Shown: positions 15,271 through 22,924 of the stretch, piece by piece | How the letters are laid out: the number at the start of each line of letters is the position of its first letter | Numbering within the stretch: position 1 is the first letter of the stretch | Source: DATKGL01 sp035510795 | GTDB lineage: Bacteria; Patescibacteriota; Saccharimonadia; Saccharimonadales; UBA4665 | Direction of reading: 5' to 3' | DNA: 38,370 bases | NCBI GenBank assembly: GCA_035510795.1 | Contig: DATKGL010000024.1 | Span: 1-38,370 of the forward strand | The notes under the pieces: generated by a model | Database searches by the model: none | What the model was told of the DNA's origin: nothing | What the model saw: the letters and a program-made list of their open reading frames with translations, nothing else | Made by a program: the position numbers and the translations under genes

Positions 15271-16650
15271 TTAAATACAAACTGAACCACACTGGGTGGC
15301 GCCAATTCGATTGGATACCCAGGGCAATGAATCTTTGAATAATTGCTGCCAGACATTAAAGGTGTGTGGGCCATTAATTGTCTCAGAGATTGTTTCGATG
15401 CCGGCATTCTGGGAATCAGTTACCAGGTCGCTTTGAGCCTGAGTTACCGACAGGCTATCCTCATTACCATCACCGAAGAAACCGCCAAGTCCGAGATTCT
15501 TATAATTTTTGGTGGTTAACAATAAGTCAGGCTGGTGTGCCGCCCAGGCCGATTCTGAACCGCTAAATAAATCGTCCACGGTTTTCTGTTTGGAGCCAAT
15601 CTCCGGCCCAATTTCTCCACCGTAATCCATGAAATAATGAAAAACGTCAGGATGGCGCAAGGTTAACATCACGCTGCACATTCCGCCCATACTTAAGCCT
15701 CCGATTGCCCAGTTAGCCGGATTATTGATAACGCGGAAATGAGCCTTAATAAAGTTAGGGACATCGGTCGTCAAATAGGTCTCAACATTTCCCTGCGAGC
15801 TGTTAACGCATTCGGTATCGTTGGTCAATGAGCCGGAATTATCGACCATAAAAACTAACGGAGTTATGCCTTCGTGCGTGTGGGCGAATTGATCCATAGT
15901 ATTCTCGAGCCCACTGCCCAGCCAATTCTCCGGCAAGCCCGGATAACCAGTTGTTAAAACGATTACCGGGAGATTGATATCAGTAACTGTGCTGTAGACT
16001 GCCGGCACATAAACATACGCTCCTCTGGGTTTGAATTTAGATACGGTACCTGGGATATTTAAACTATAGACCTTGCCGGCTGTCGTTTGACCACCGACGG
16101 AACTTAATTCAGTCTCTAGGGTGTTGGTCTGGGGGTGATTTGACGAAGAGGAGTGAGAAAAATTAATATAAATGCCCCTTTGGTTCCGGCCAATTTCCTC
16201 AACATTAGCATTTTTATTAAATAATTCACCCAAAGTAGGATAAAAACGATAATAGTTATTAACGATTAGTAAGGAAAAAATTAAACTGCAGAAGACGCAG
16301 CCCGAAGCTATTATCCATAGTTTGGGTTTGAATCGGATAGCAAGGGCTAACAAAGTTAAACTAAGCGTAAATGGCAGCACCATAAATATGAATGAGTCAG
16401 GAAGCGGGCTGTCGGTCCAATAACCAAATAAAAGTTTAAGAATAAATGCCGCAAGAATGCTCACGGCAATCGTTGCAGTGCAGATTATTAGTATTTGCTG
16501 GGCTTTAACTTTTTGTTTCTTTGATCTTTTTTTAGGTTTAGCTTTCCGTCTATCTTTAGCAAATAATCTTGATATCAAATAGACGGCGACAGCCGTAACT
16601 AACGAACATATTATTAAAATCAAATTTTGGCTAAGGAGATCAAGATTCAT
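15271..16650 (-). CDS. Membrane-anchored esterase-family alpha/beta hydrolase
   Basis: This resembles actinobacterial esterases related to mycolyltransferase/esterase D. The N-terminal ~140 residues have four hydrophobic segments (about 8-28, 50-72, 84-104 and 110-130). The external catalytic domain has nucleophile motif GGLSMGG, an acidic candidate in FFGDGNEDS and a catalytic His candidate in NGPHTFNVW. Paired cysteines near the end (TQCGSVCI) could form a disulfide. The substrate is unknown and could be an envelope lipid or glycan. It is 459 residues, with no clear SD. It reads towards the metK leader on the same strand. Confidence 0.8.
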   Translation of the reverse strand: MNLDLLSQNLILIICSLVTAVAVYLISRLFAKDRRKAKPKKRSKKQKVKAQQILIICTATIAVSILAAFILKLLFGYWTDSPLPDSFIFMVLPFTLSLTLLALAIRFKPKLWIIASGCVFCSLIFSLLIVNNYYRFYPTLGELFNKNANVEEIGRNQRGIYINFSHSSSSNHPQTNTLETELSSVGGQTTAGKVYSLNIPGTVSKFKPRGAYVYVPAVYSTVTDINLPVIVLTTGYPGLPENWLGSGLENTMDQFAHTHEGITPLVFMVDNSGSLTNDTECVNSSQGNVETYLTTDVPNFIKAHFRVINNPANWAIGGLSMGGMCSVMLTLRHPDVFHYFMDYGGEIGPEIGSKQKTVDDLFSGSESAWAAHQPDLLLTTKNYKNLGLGGFFGDGNEDSLSVTQAQSDLVTDSQNAGIETISETINGPHTFNVWQQLFKDSLPWVSNRIGATQCGSVCI

Positions 16651-16729
16651 TTTATGGGTATTCTAGGAAATCCTGTCTTACTAAGTAATATTAACAGATA
16701 CGTTGTCTTCGGTCCCGACCGCGAATAAA

Positions 16730-16756
16730 AGAGCCCCTATAATAGGAGCTCTTTTT
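16730..16756 (-). terminator. Intrinsic terminator of the 27-residue microgene
   Basis: GAGC, a bulge, CCTA, a TAA loop, then TAGG and GCTC form a strong hairpin (16730-16750) with T runs on both sides, so it can work in both directions. On the minus strand it follows the 27-codon ORF by about 20 nt. It also separates that gene from the esterase. Confidence 0.8.
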
Positions 16757-16772
16757 AGTGTAAACATAGTAC

Positions 16773-16856
16773 TTAGGCTTTAACTAGCAATTTATCTACT
16801 GCCAAAATACGTTTACTTTTTGTAGGAGTAAATTCGAAACTTAGATTGCTTTTCAT
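16773..16856 (-). CDS. 27-residue basic microprotein, unknown
   Basis: This small ORF starts at ATG 16856 and stops at TAA 16773. The peptide starts MKSNLSFEFTPTKSKRI and ends LAVDKLLVKA: basic, not membrane-spanning, no family recognised. It has a complete gene architecture. A perfect TTGACA-N17-TATAAT promoter lies upstream. The leader is A-rich and unstructured, and an SD, GAAAGGG, lies four bases before the ATG. An intrinsic terminator lies directly downstream. The predicted transcript is only about 150-170 nt. It could be a highly expressed peptide, or the RNA itself could be the product. Confidence 0.6.
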   Translation of the reverse strand: MKSNLSFEFTPTKSKRILAVDKLLVKA

Positions 16857-16902
16857 TTATCCCTTTCTTTTTCTTTTTTTGTTTTTGCTAGCAACATATA
16901 TT

Positions 16903-16931
16903 ATTATAACAAATTAACTAATGTTTGTCAA
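16903..16931 (-). promoter_or_regulatory. Perfect consensus sigma70 promoter
   Basis: On the minus strand TTGACA (16931-16926), exactly 17 bp, then TATAAT (16908-16903). All 12 box positions match the consensus. Transcription should begin near 16896 and run through the 27-codon ORF to the terminator at 16730-16750. Confidence 0.85.
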
Positions 16932-17118
16932 TTTTATCATCTGTTACTTTATTGTTTTAGCTTGTGCTATTCGGAATTATATCACTGCCCCTGCAGTAAG
17001 CAAGTACATTTCTTAAGCTTTCCTATTTAATGTATGAACAGTTTTTGCGCTGAAACGAAAATACGCAAGCCAAATAAGCTTTTAACTAGTTCAAATCTAT
17101 GAATAGTGATTATAAATA
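16932..17118. other. AT-rich intergenic stretch
   Basis: Between the microgene promoter and the initiator tRNA terminator I see no ORF with support and no convincing structured RNA. The sequence is A+T-rich. Confidence 0.5.
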
Positions 17119-17143
17119 AACCCCTGAATGCATTTCAGAGGTT
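17119..17143 (-). terminator. Hairpin downstream of initiator tRNA
   Basis: On the minus strand AACCUCUGAA and UUCAGGGGUU pair over 10 bp (one G-U) around an AUGCA loop, followed by UUAUUUAU. It begins 10 nt after the tRNA 3' end, so it is a probable terminator with an imperfect U tract. Confidence 0.6.
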
Positions 17144-17153
17144 AAGTTACTCT

Positions 17154-17228
17154 TGGTTGCGGGGGCAGGACTCGAACCTGCGACCTTGTGGTTATGAGCC
17201 ACACGAGCTGCCGCTGCTCCACCCCGCG
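17154..17228 (-). tRNA. Initiator tRNA-fMet (CAU)
   Basis: A 75-nt cloverleaf with encoded CCA. Initiator features: unpaired C1 x A72 at the acceptor end (CGCGGGG against CCCCGCA) and a CUCAUAA anticodon loop. The anticodon stem is UGUGG/CCACA, so the usual three G-C pairs below the loop (29-41, 30-40, 31-39) are reduced to two, with U29-A41 replacing G-C. The D loop is short (seven bases). Confidence 0.93.
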
Positions 17229-17274
17229 ATAAAATTGAACTTAGGTTGATTATAGCTTAACAGAGGTGATTGTG

Positions 17275-17730
17275 TCAATCAGAGTTATTCGATCGATGTA
17301 AAAAGAAATTCATCCAGGATTCAAAGTTCTTCTGATATTCAGGCTGGTTAAAATTCATTTTGGCCCCCGCGGTCTGGCTTACTGAGGCAGGAGACAAATG
17401 CGCTAATGCAACTGACTGAGGAACAATCAATTCGGTTTCTCCTGATGCGCCCAAACCTAGTTCTTGGCGGGCGGATAATTCCAGATATTGATTGGTATTG
17501 TAGTAATCATTTTCAAGCTGAAGATTTTCGTTCTCCAGCAGCTGAACTTGATTTTGTTGTTGAATGGCAGAAATCTGTTTTTGTAAATCATAATTCGATT
17601 GAATAGTCTTTACGCCACTCCAAGTTATCAATAAAACAACTACCGCGAAAACAATCAAGCCGATTGTCTTTAGATTGCGAAGGCTTTCCCAGTTAATACT
17701 TTGATAATAGTTTTTTATTTTATAGAACAT
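17275..17730 (-). CDS. FtsB/DivIC-like septum formation protein
   Basis: This bitopic cell-division protein is predicted to link early and late divisome components. The 151-residue protein has a basic cytoplasmic start, one membrane segment (about residues 24-40) and a coiled coil (KQISAIQQQNQVQLLENENLQLENDYYNT, about 51-79). The ARQELGLGASGETELIV segment matches the conserved end of the DivIC/FtsB domain (ARxxLGLxxPGE). An extra ~50-residue tail follows. A TATAAT lies 10 nt before the ATG and no SD is visible. It is flanked by two CAU tRNAs. Confidence 0.82.
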   Translation of the reverse strand: MFYKIKNYYQSINWESLRNLKTIGLIVFAVVVLLITWSGVKTIQSNYDLQKQISAIQQQNQVQLLENENLQLENDYYNTNQYLELSARQELGLGASGETELIVPQSVALAHLSPASVSQTAGAKMNFNQPEYQKNFESWMNFFLHRSNNSD

Positions 17731-17797
17731 GCTCAGTAGAATTATAAACCCAATTCTAAATCTGCTATACTCATCTCTGTTCTGATCGTGTAGTGAC

Positions 17798-17873
17798 GGG
17801 GATGTAGCTCAGTGGTTAGAGCAGTCGGCTCATAACCGATTGGTCCCTGGTTCAAGTCCAGGCATCCCCACCA
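17798..17873 (+). tRNA. tRNA-Ile2 (CAU, lysidine substrate)
   Basis: A 76-nt cloverleaf with encoded CCA; acceptor GGGGAUG/CAUCCCC and anticodon loop CUCAUAA. The body (UAGCUCAGUGGUUAGAGCAG, then UUGGUC, then CUGGUUCAAGUCCAG) is very close to E. coli tRNA-Ile2, not to its tRNA-Met. With elongator and initiator Met tRNAs both accounted for and tilS present, this is the best assignment. A TGCTATACT extended -10 lies at 17763-17771. The dus coding region overlaps its 3' half on the opposite strand. Confidence 0.85.
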
Positions 17874-18816
17874 TTTGTACCAAATCAGTAGTTGATTTTG
17901 TGGCCATCATTTTTTCACGAAGTTCCTTAGCTCCGTCAAAACTATTAATGTATACTTTGCAGAATTTGTTTAGCTGATTGGTGGGACGCTCACTTCTCCA
18001 AGTTGCAGTAAACAGTTCAATATGTTTTTTGAATAAAGCTAGCTTTTGCGTTTTAGAATAATTAGGCCAAGGGCTCTCCTGAGCAAAAACAAAAGGATCA
18101 TTAAAAATTCCCCGGCCAATCATTATCCCATCAAGATTGTGTTTTTTAGCTAGTTCAAGCCCCTGCTGCCGGCTGGCGACATCACCATTACCGATAATCA
18201 AAGTTGCTGGGGCTATTTTATCTCTCATTTTTCTTATATCTTCGATAGCCTGCCAATTATTTTCATCTTTACTCATTTGGCGACGGGTTCGTCCATGAAT
18301 AGTCAAATAATCAAGTCCTTGTTCTAGGAGCAGTTTGTGCCAGCTCAAGTCAATTTCATTAAAGCCTAACCTGGTTTTTACACTAACCGGTAGTTTACCA
18401 TTAGCCCCTGCTTGAGTTGCTTTAATGATCTCAACCGCTAAGGGCCGGTTGTTTATCAGCGCACAGCAGCAGCCATTATTAACGATGTCCTTAATCGGAC
18501 AGCCCATATTAATATCAATGCCGGCAAAACCCATATCTATCAGCTCTTGAGCGGTTTTAAAGTAATTCTCAGGATTCTTACCCCAGATCTGAGCGATTAA
18601 CGGTTGCTCTTTGGGGGTAAACTGCAGCTTTTTCAGCAGTGCTTTTCGGCCAGGGCTTTGCAGTCCATCGACATTCACAAACTCGGTAAAGAATAGGTCT
18701 GGTGGGGCGCAATCAGCAACTATCTGCCGAAAAACTGTATCTGTTACATCATCCATCGGCGCTAAGACAAAAAACGGTTTGGGCAGTTTATTTCGAGTCG
18801 TCAAATTTTCTTGCAT
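17830..18816 (-). CDS. dus: tRNA-dihydrouridine synthase
   Basis: This FMN- and NADPH-dependent enzyme reduces uridine to dihydrouridine in tRNA D loops. Signatures: LAPMDDVTDTVFR (FMN-binding start), GIDINMGCPIKDIVNNGCC with the catalytic Cys in the GCP motif, PVSVKTRLG, YLTIHGRTRRQMSK and NGDVASRQQG/GIMIGRGIFNDPF. The ATG at 18816 gives 328 residues and overlaps the upstream gene by 29 nt; an in-frame TTG lies at 18849. The last ~13 codons are read antisense through tRNA-Ile2, and the stop codon lies inside that tRNA. The tail MPGLEPGTNRL is therefore tRNA-derived, not family sequence. Confidence 0.93.
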   Translation of the reverse strand: MQENLTTRNKLPKPFFVLAPMDDVTDTVFRQIVADCAPPDLFFTEFVNVDGLQSPGRKALLKKLQFTPKEQPLIAQIWGKNPENYFKTAQELIDMGFAGIDINMGCPIKDIVNNGCCCALINNRPLAVEIIKATQAGANGKLPVSVKTRLGFNEIDLSWHKLLLEQGLDYLTIHGRTRRQMSKDENNWQAIEDIRKMRDKIAPATLIIGNGDVASRQQGLELAKKHNLDGIMIGRGIFNDPFVFAQESPWPNYSKTQKLALFKKHIELFTATWRSERPTNQLNKFCKVYINSFDGAKELREKMMATKSTTDLVQMVGMPGLEPGTNRL

Positions 18817-19612
18817 CTTTTCTTGAATCTGTGGCTGCGGTTCGCGCAATTTGTACTTTGTTCTTAAACAGTCGTGTGCGTTTATCAGTATAGCGAACAG
18901 CCAATCCTGTCATATCCTTTAAATATTGGCTCAGTTCTGCTTGCGGGGTGGTTGTTAGTCGATAACCCAGGCCATCTTTTAACTGTTGGGTCTCTACTGG
19001 TGATAATTTTCTACGGTGCGCTACTACTTCAATGATGTTCATAAAACTAAAATCTACAACTTGTCGATATAGCTCCAGCTGTGCTGCCTGATCCATATGA
19101 GCCCGCCACGGGAGACCCTCAACTTCGGCCTGATAACGAGCTAAGCGGAAACGTTCATTGACTAGCCCTCGAACTATTACTTCCGATTTTTCAATTTGAT
19201 TTTCGAGATTGTGGGCACCTGCACGATATATCCTGCCTCGCTTGCGATCCGGACGAGTTTCCAATGTGCGTTCTTCTGTCCTAGATTCACCGGCAGTTCG
19301 TAGTGGTTTTGCCCACCTTACCATAGCTCCATACTCGACTGCATTAAGCGCTAAGCCCGATATCGTTCGTTTGCCCGGTCCATATAAGTCTTGTTCAAGT
19401 CTAGGGACTGCTATTGCTTGAAGAGTTTCCTGAGTAATATCAGTGAAGTTTTCCGGAGACAAATTCAATAAGCTCATGGCGCGGTGTCCAAGCATTCGGC
19501 CGGGAGCGGCTCTTTCTGATAACACTATTTGCGGTACAGGTTCAAGAACCTCCAACTCACTTGGATTGAATAACAAGCCTTGGCCTGGTAATTCTCGCCT
19601 TACAGGGGGCAC
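18788..19612 (-). CDS. Hypothetical protein, 274 residues
   Basis: No family recognised. The protein is soluble, Arg- and Glu-rich, with long helical stretches (LENQIEKSEVIVRGLVNERFR and neighbours) and a basic C-terminus. The GTG start at 19612 has AGAAGG seven bases upstream and lies 12 nt after the previous gene. It overlaps dus by 29 nt, so the three genes 19945-17830 form one operon. Context with dus hints at RNA-related work, but the sequence itself does not show it. Confidence 0.7.
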   Translation of the reverse strand: MPPVRRELPGQGLLFNPSELEVLEPVPQIVLSERAAPGRMLGHRAMSLLNLSPENFTDITQETLQAIAVPRLEQDLYGPGKRTISGLALNAVEYGAMVRWAKPLRTAGESRTEERTLETRPDRKRGRIYRAGAHNLENQIEKSEVIVRGLVNERFRLARYQAEVEGLPWRAHMDQAAQLELYRQVVDFSFMNIIEVVAHRRKLSPVETQQLKDGLGYRLTTTPQAELSQYLKDMTGLAVRYTDKRTRLFKNKVQIARTAATDSRKDARKFDDSK

Positions 19613-19624
19613 TTTTTAACCTTC

Positions 19625-19945
19625 TCAGTTCCTTTTTGAATCTTCAGGCCCTAATATTTGTTCTCGCCCCTCAAGATAGTCGGTGGTAGCTGTAGGCGAA
19701 TACTCAACTGGGGTCACGGGGCTTCTGCCCCTCAGCAGTTCTGCGGCATGGTTAACGCCTCGAGGATCGCTATTTGGTGCAGCTAAGCCGTGTGTATCCA
19801 CTAGACCCTGATAATTTGCGTTGGCTCGATGTTCCGGACTAAGCTTGGGATATATTGGAGAATTTGAGCCTGTTTGGGCAGGTAAAACATCACCATCCGG
19901 GGATTGTGTTTCGTCAAAAGTTGGCGGCCTAAATGTTTCAGTCAT
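19625..19945 (-). CDS. Hypothetical protein, 106 residues, probably disordered
   Basis: No family recognised. The sequence is rich in Pro, Ser, Thr, Asp and Gly with almost no hydrophobic clusters, so it is probably unstructured or a partner-binding peptide. It is the first gene of a three-gene run with the 274-residue protein and dus. The ATG at 19945 follows an AT-rich upstream stretch. Its last codons carry the SD of the next gene. Confidence 0.65.
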   Translation of the reverse strand: MTETFRPPTFDETQSPDGDVLPAQTGSNSPIYPKLSPEHRANANYQGLVDTHGLAAPNSDPRGVNHAAELLRGRSPVTPVEYSPTATTDYLEGREQILGPEDSKRN

Positions 19946-19993
19946 ATCTGAATATTATAACACGCTAGAGATAATTTTTCAACCCCTTAGAGC

Positions 19994-21103
19994 TTACTCC
20001 CACCGGAATACCCTGAAGGCTATGGCATAAATTACCACCGCCCAGAGAACAACCAGACCAAGCTGATGATCGATGGTTATCAAGCTGGCATGCTCTGTTA
20101 TCACCATGCGGATACTATTAATCACAGGCGTCAGAGGCAGATAATTAGAAACATGCTGCAGCCAGTTTGGCATTAAAAACACCGGGAAAAAGACTCCAGT
20201 CAAAAACATCATCGGGAAAACAATAATATTTGCCAGTGGCGCTGCCTGATTTTCATTTTTAGCCCAGCCGCCAATCGCCAAACCAATACCAAATATAGTA
20301 AAGATACCCAGAATCACTACGACAGCCAGTGTCAGGTAGTTGCCGTCCATATGGAACCCGAAAACAAGTTTGGCCACCACAAACATTACCGCTACCGAGA
20401 TAAGCCCGACAACAGAATTCGACAAGACGTTTGCCAAAAAATACTGCCAGACTCTGAGGGGCGATACGTGCAGGCGTCGCAGTACACCCTGTTTCTTTAG
20501 TTCGGGGAACGTATTGACCGGGCCGAATATGCCAAGTCCGATAATTGTGAAACCAAGCAAGCCAGAAAATGTGTAATCAAATGTGGTTAGTCCGCCCTTG
20601 TTAGTCAGCACTGCTTTTACGCTAAACGGCGTCACTTGGGTGGCAACTAATTTGGTGTTTGTCTTGGCGGTAATACCATCCAAGACTGATTCCAGTGTTT
20701 GGGCGGCTGTGGCTGAATTCTCGTCATAATATTCGATGATCTGACCAGTCGGGTAGGCCGTATTTGTTTGTCCCCCAAACGAGGGTGGCATAACCAACGT
20801 GGCATCGATTTCGCCACGGCTCATTTGCTGGTCAGCTTGAGCCAGATTAGGTATGCCGGACTTAATCTTGAAGAGCTTGCTGCCTTTGAGCTCGTTGTAG
20901 AATTGTCTGGAAAATTGACTATGCGACTCGTTAAATACGACAACTCTAAAGGACGTACTGCTGCTCTTCCCGTATATGGTCCCGAAGATCAGCAGAAAAA
21001 TAAGTGGGAAAGCAATAGTAAAGAAAATAGCAACTCTGTCGCGGAAATAACGCCTGACGGAGATCTTGGCAAAAACAATAACGGTATATAATTTCTTCTT
21101 CAT
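19994..21103 (-). CDS. ABC-2 type transporter permease
   Basis: Membrane part of an ABC exporter, 369 residues. One membrane segment near the N-terminus (about 24-42) follows the basic RYFRDRVAIFF motif. A ~130-residue external domain comes next, then five to six membrane segments from about residue 175 (GLLGFTIIGLGIFGPVNTFPELKKQGVLRRL, with the ABC-2 coupling segment). GGGAG five bases before the ATG is a good SD; the gap to the ATPase gene is 2 nt. The cargo is unknown (drug, lipid or peptide). Confidence 0.9.
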   Translation of the reverse strand: MKKKLYTVIVFAKISVRRYFRDRVAIFFTIAFPLIFLLIFGTIYGKSSSTSFRVVVFNESHSQFSRQFYNELKGSKLFKIKSGIPNLAQADQQMSRGEIDATLVMPPSFGGQTNTAYPTGQIIEYYDENSATAAQTLESVLDGITAKTNTKLVATQVTPFSVKAVLTNKGGLTTFDYTFSGLLGFTIIGLGIFGPVNTFPELKKQGVLRRLHVSPLRVWQYFLANVLSNSVVGLISVAVMFVVAKLVFGFHMDGNYLTLAVVVILGIFTIFGIGLAIGGWAKNENQAAPLANIIVFPMMFLTGVFFPVFLMPNWLQHVSNYLPLTPVINSIRMVITEHASLITIDHQLGLVVLWAVVIYAIAFRVFRWE

Positions 21104-21105
21104 TT

Positions 21106-21867
21106 CTACTCCCGAAGCTCCTTACCGGTAAGATCTATAAACACATCCTCTAAACTGGCTCCCTGGTTAACGTGCTGCTCTTTCTTGAAACCCTTGTCCA
21201 GAAGCTTTTTCACGAGCGCTTTGGGCGAGTCAAGAGCGATAATTTTGCCGTTATCCATGATTGCTACCCGGTGGCAAAGCAGTTCTGCTTCTTCCATATA
21301 GTGGGTCGTCAAAAGAATGGTAATGCCCCGTGAGCTGATTTTTTGAATCAACTCCCATAAATTCCGCCGAGCCTGCGGGTCAAGTCCGGTAGTCGGCTCG
21401 TCCATGATAAAGACTTCGGGTTGGTGGGCCAGCGCCGCCGCAATACTAAAACGCTGCCTCTGCCCGCCCGATAATTGCTCAATATAGCTTGAGGCTTTAT
21501 CGGCCAGATCAACGTCGGCCAGATATTTAGCGCTATCAACTTTTTCTCCGTAGGAAGCAGCTGTCATCTCAAGTAATTCGGTCAGTTTAACTTTATCCAT
21601 AAAGGCCGGGGTCTGGGGCTGGACACCAATAATCCGTTTAATTGCCTGCGGGTCCTTGGATACGTCGATGCCGTTAATGAAAGCTTGGCCGCCAGTTATC
21701 GGCACAAGGGTCTCAATCATCTCAAGGGTCGTGGTTTTACCGGCTCCATTGGGACCTAAAATACCAAAAATTTCCCCTTTATTCACCTCAAAGGAGATAC
21801 CTTTAACAACTTCATTGTCGCCGTAGACTTTACGGATTTTATTAACTTTTAGGATAACTTCTGACAT
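21106..21867 (-). CDS. ABC transporter ATP-binding protein
   Basis: The nucleotide-binding subunit that powers the adjacent permease. Walker A GPNGAGKTT (about residues 38-46), Q-loop VQPQTP, signature LSGGQRQR, Walker B VFIMDEPTTGLDPQ and H-loop LLTTHYMEEAE are all intact. The C-terminal ~40 residues (NQGASLEDVFIDLTGKELRE) match the DrrA/NatA-type exporter tail. The 253-residue length is normal. First gene of a two-gene operon; no strong SD. Confidence 0.95.
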   Translation of the reverse strand: MSEVILKVNKIRKVYGDNEVVKGISFEVNKGEIFGILGPNGAGKTTTLEMIETLVPITGGQAFINGIDVSKDPQAIKRIIGVQPQTPAFMDKVKLTELLEMTAASYGEKVDSAKYLADVDLADKASSYIEQLSGGQRQRFSIAAALAHQPEVFIMDEPTTGLDPQARRNLWELIQKISSRGITILLTTHYMEEAELLCHRVAIMDNGKIIALDSPKALVKKLLDKGFKKEQHVNQGASLEDVFIDLTGKELRE

Positions 21868-21905
21868 GTTATAAAACTTTATCAGATAACTATAATCTGA
21901 TCAAA

Positions 21906-21935
21906 AAAATACGCCTATAAAAATAGGCGTATTTT
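21906..21935 (-). terminator. Intrinsic terminator of the 64-residue protein gene
   Basis: A perfect 12-bp stem (AAAATACGCCTA with TAGGCGTATTTT), a TAAAAA loop, and seven U on the minus-strand side. It begins 17 nt after the stop of the 21952 gene. It also insulates the ABC operon. Confidence 0.9.
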
Positions 21936-21951
21936 CGAATCAGCTATTCGA

Positions 21952-22146
21952 TTATTTGCGCTTAACAGTCAAGAAACCGTTTCGCGGGTTTTCATTGACT
22001 ATGAAACCTTCGGGTAAATCACTGCCCTCTGGGCGCTGGTCCTTGCTAAAGTAATAAATAGTTTGTTCCTTGCCCCCACGCAGTGTAACTTTCTTTGAGT
22101 TTAAGTAGTAGGTTACACCCTTTGAATTTGTGTGCTTGTATGCCAT
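21952..22146 (-). CDS. Small basic protein of CPR type, 64 residues
   Basis: Starting at ATG 22146, the protein reads MAYKHTNSKGVTYYLNSKKV, then TLRGGKEQTIYYF, and ends NENPRNGFLTVKRK. I remember closely similar small proteins as widespread in Saccharibacteria, but their function is unknown. It is short, soluble and strand-rich with aromatic and basic residues, possibly a nucleic acid- or ribosome-associated protein. The ATG is chosen because a longer TTG start (22218) would lie in the promoter's -35 box; GAGGGAG about 11 bases upstream is the SD. It has its own promoter and terminator. Confidence 0.8.
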   Translation of the reverse strand: MAYKHTNSKGVTYYLNSKKVTLRGGKEQTIYYFSKDQRPEGSDLPEGFIVNENPRNGFLTVKRK

Positions 22147-22188
22147 TGTCTGACTTACTCCCTCTCCTAAATTATTTAGTGTACCCCT

Positions 22189-22218
22189 AACATACTCTGT
22201 TAGGTTTTCGTTTGTCAA
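22189..22218 (-). promoter_or_regulatory. Promoter of the 64-residue protein gene
   Basis: On the minus strand TTGACA (22218-22213) and TATGTT (22194-22189) are 18 bp apart. This places the start about 35-40 nt before ATG 22146 and rules out the upstream TTG start. Confidence 0.65.
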
Positions 22219-22313
22219 CTCTTTTTCTGTTTCTTTGGCTTTATGATTGCATCAGACAGTGCTTATGTATTAAACTTATCTGCGTATACTTAACATTAAC
22301 AAAAGAGGTAATT

Positions 22314-22919
22314 ATGGATTTTTCAGTCCGCGGTAATCATCAACCATTAGGTACCCCTGCCGTACCTTTGGAAAGCGTGGGTCCACCAAGACACAACAAA
22401 AACAAATCAAGCGATTTTAATAAGTGGGCTCGTCTTGGGGCGGTACTGTTTATATTCGCTCTGGCAATCATTGCGGTCGGGTCTATATTTCTGATTCACT
22501 ATTCCAACGTTAATCAGTACAGCTATGTTAACAAGAACGACTTCCAGGCTGTAGATGTTAGCATTGGCGGTTCAACCAGCGGCGACCAGATTTATTTTGG
22601 TCAGGTTAAAGATATAAGCTCGAACTATCTGGTTCTTTATGACATCTACTACATCCCAGCCAGCACCAGCAGCACCAGCAGCATCACTCTCCAGCCGTTA
22701 GTCTGCCAGGTTGATACTCCCTACAACCAAATGGTGATAAACCTGTCCAGCGTTAACTGGTGGGAAAACCTACAAAACACCGGTAAAGTCGCTCAGTCCA
22801 TCCTCTCATACCAGAAACAGAACCCGAAAGGCGCAAACTGCGCAGCTCTTACAAGTAGCTCAACTACCACACCCGCGACCACCACACCCTCAACCACTGG
22901 TAGCACTACGACCAAGTAA
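22314..22919 (+). CDS. Single-pass membrane protein with external domain
   Basis: 201 residues. A cytoplasmic, Pro-rich start (1-40), one membrane segment (about 43-65: LGAVLFIFALAIIAVGSIFLI), then an external domain with DQIYFGQVKDISSNYLVLYDIYYIP and WWENLQNTGKV. This YFGK...YYLQ...FWENL pattern recurs in CPR membrane proteins as I recall them. The tail is Ser/Thr-rich and low-complexity (TTTPATTTPSTTGSTTTK), probably a flexible surface stalk. ATG 22314 has AGAGGT five bases upstream and TATACT at 22285-22290 as likely -10. It converges with 22925. Confidence 0.8.
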   Translation: MDFSVRGNHQPLGTPAVPLESVGPPRHNKNKSSDFNKWARLGAVLFIFALAIIAVGSIFLIHYSNVNQYSYVNKNDFQAVDVSIGGSTSGDQIYFGQVKDISSNYLVLYDIYYIPASTSSTSSITLQPLVCQVDTPYNQMVINLSSVNWWENLQNTGKVAQSILSYQKQNPKGANCAALTSSSTTTPATTTPSTTGSTTTK

Positions 22920-22924
22920 CAGTT

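Noticed and set aside
17830..17873. Peptide MPGLEPGTNRL as a genuine C-terminal motif of Dus
   Set aside because: It is the antisense translation of tRNA-Ile2, a well-known artefact sequence, so it carries no functional information.
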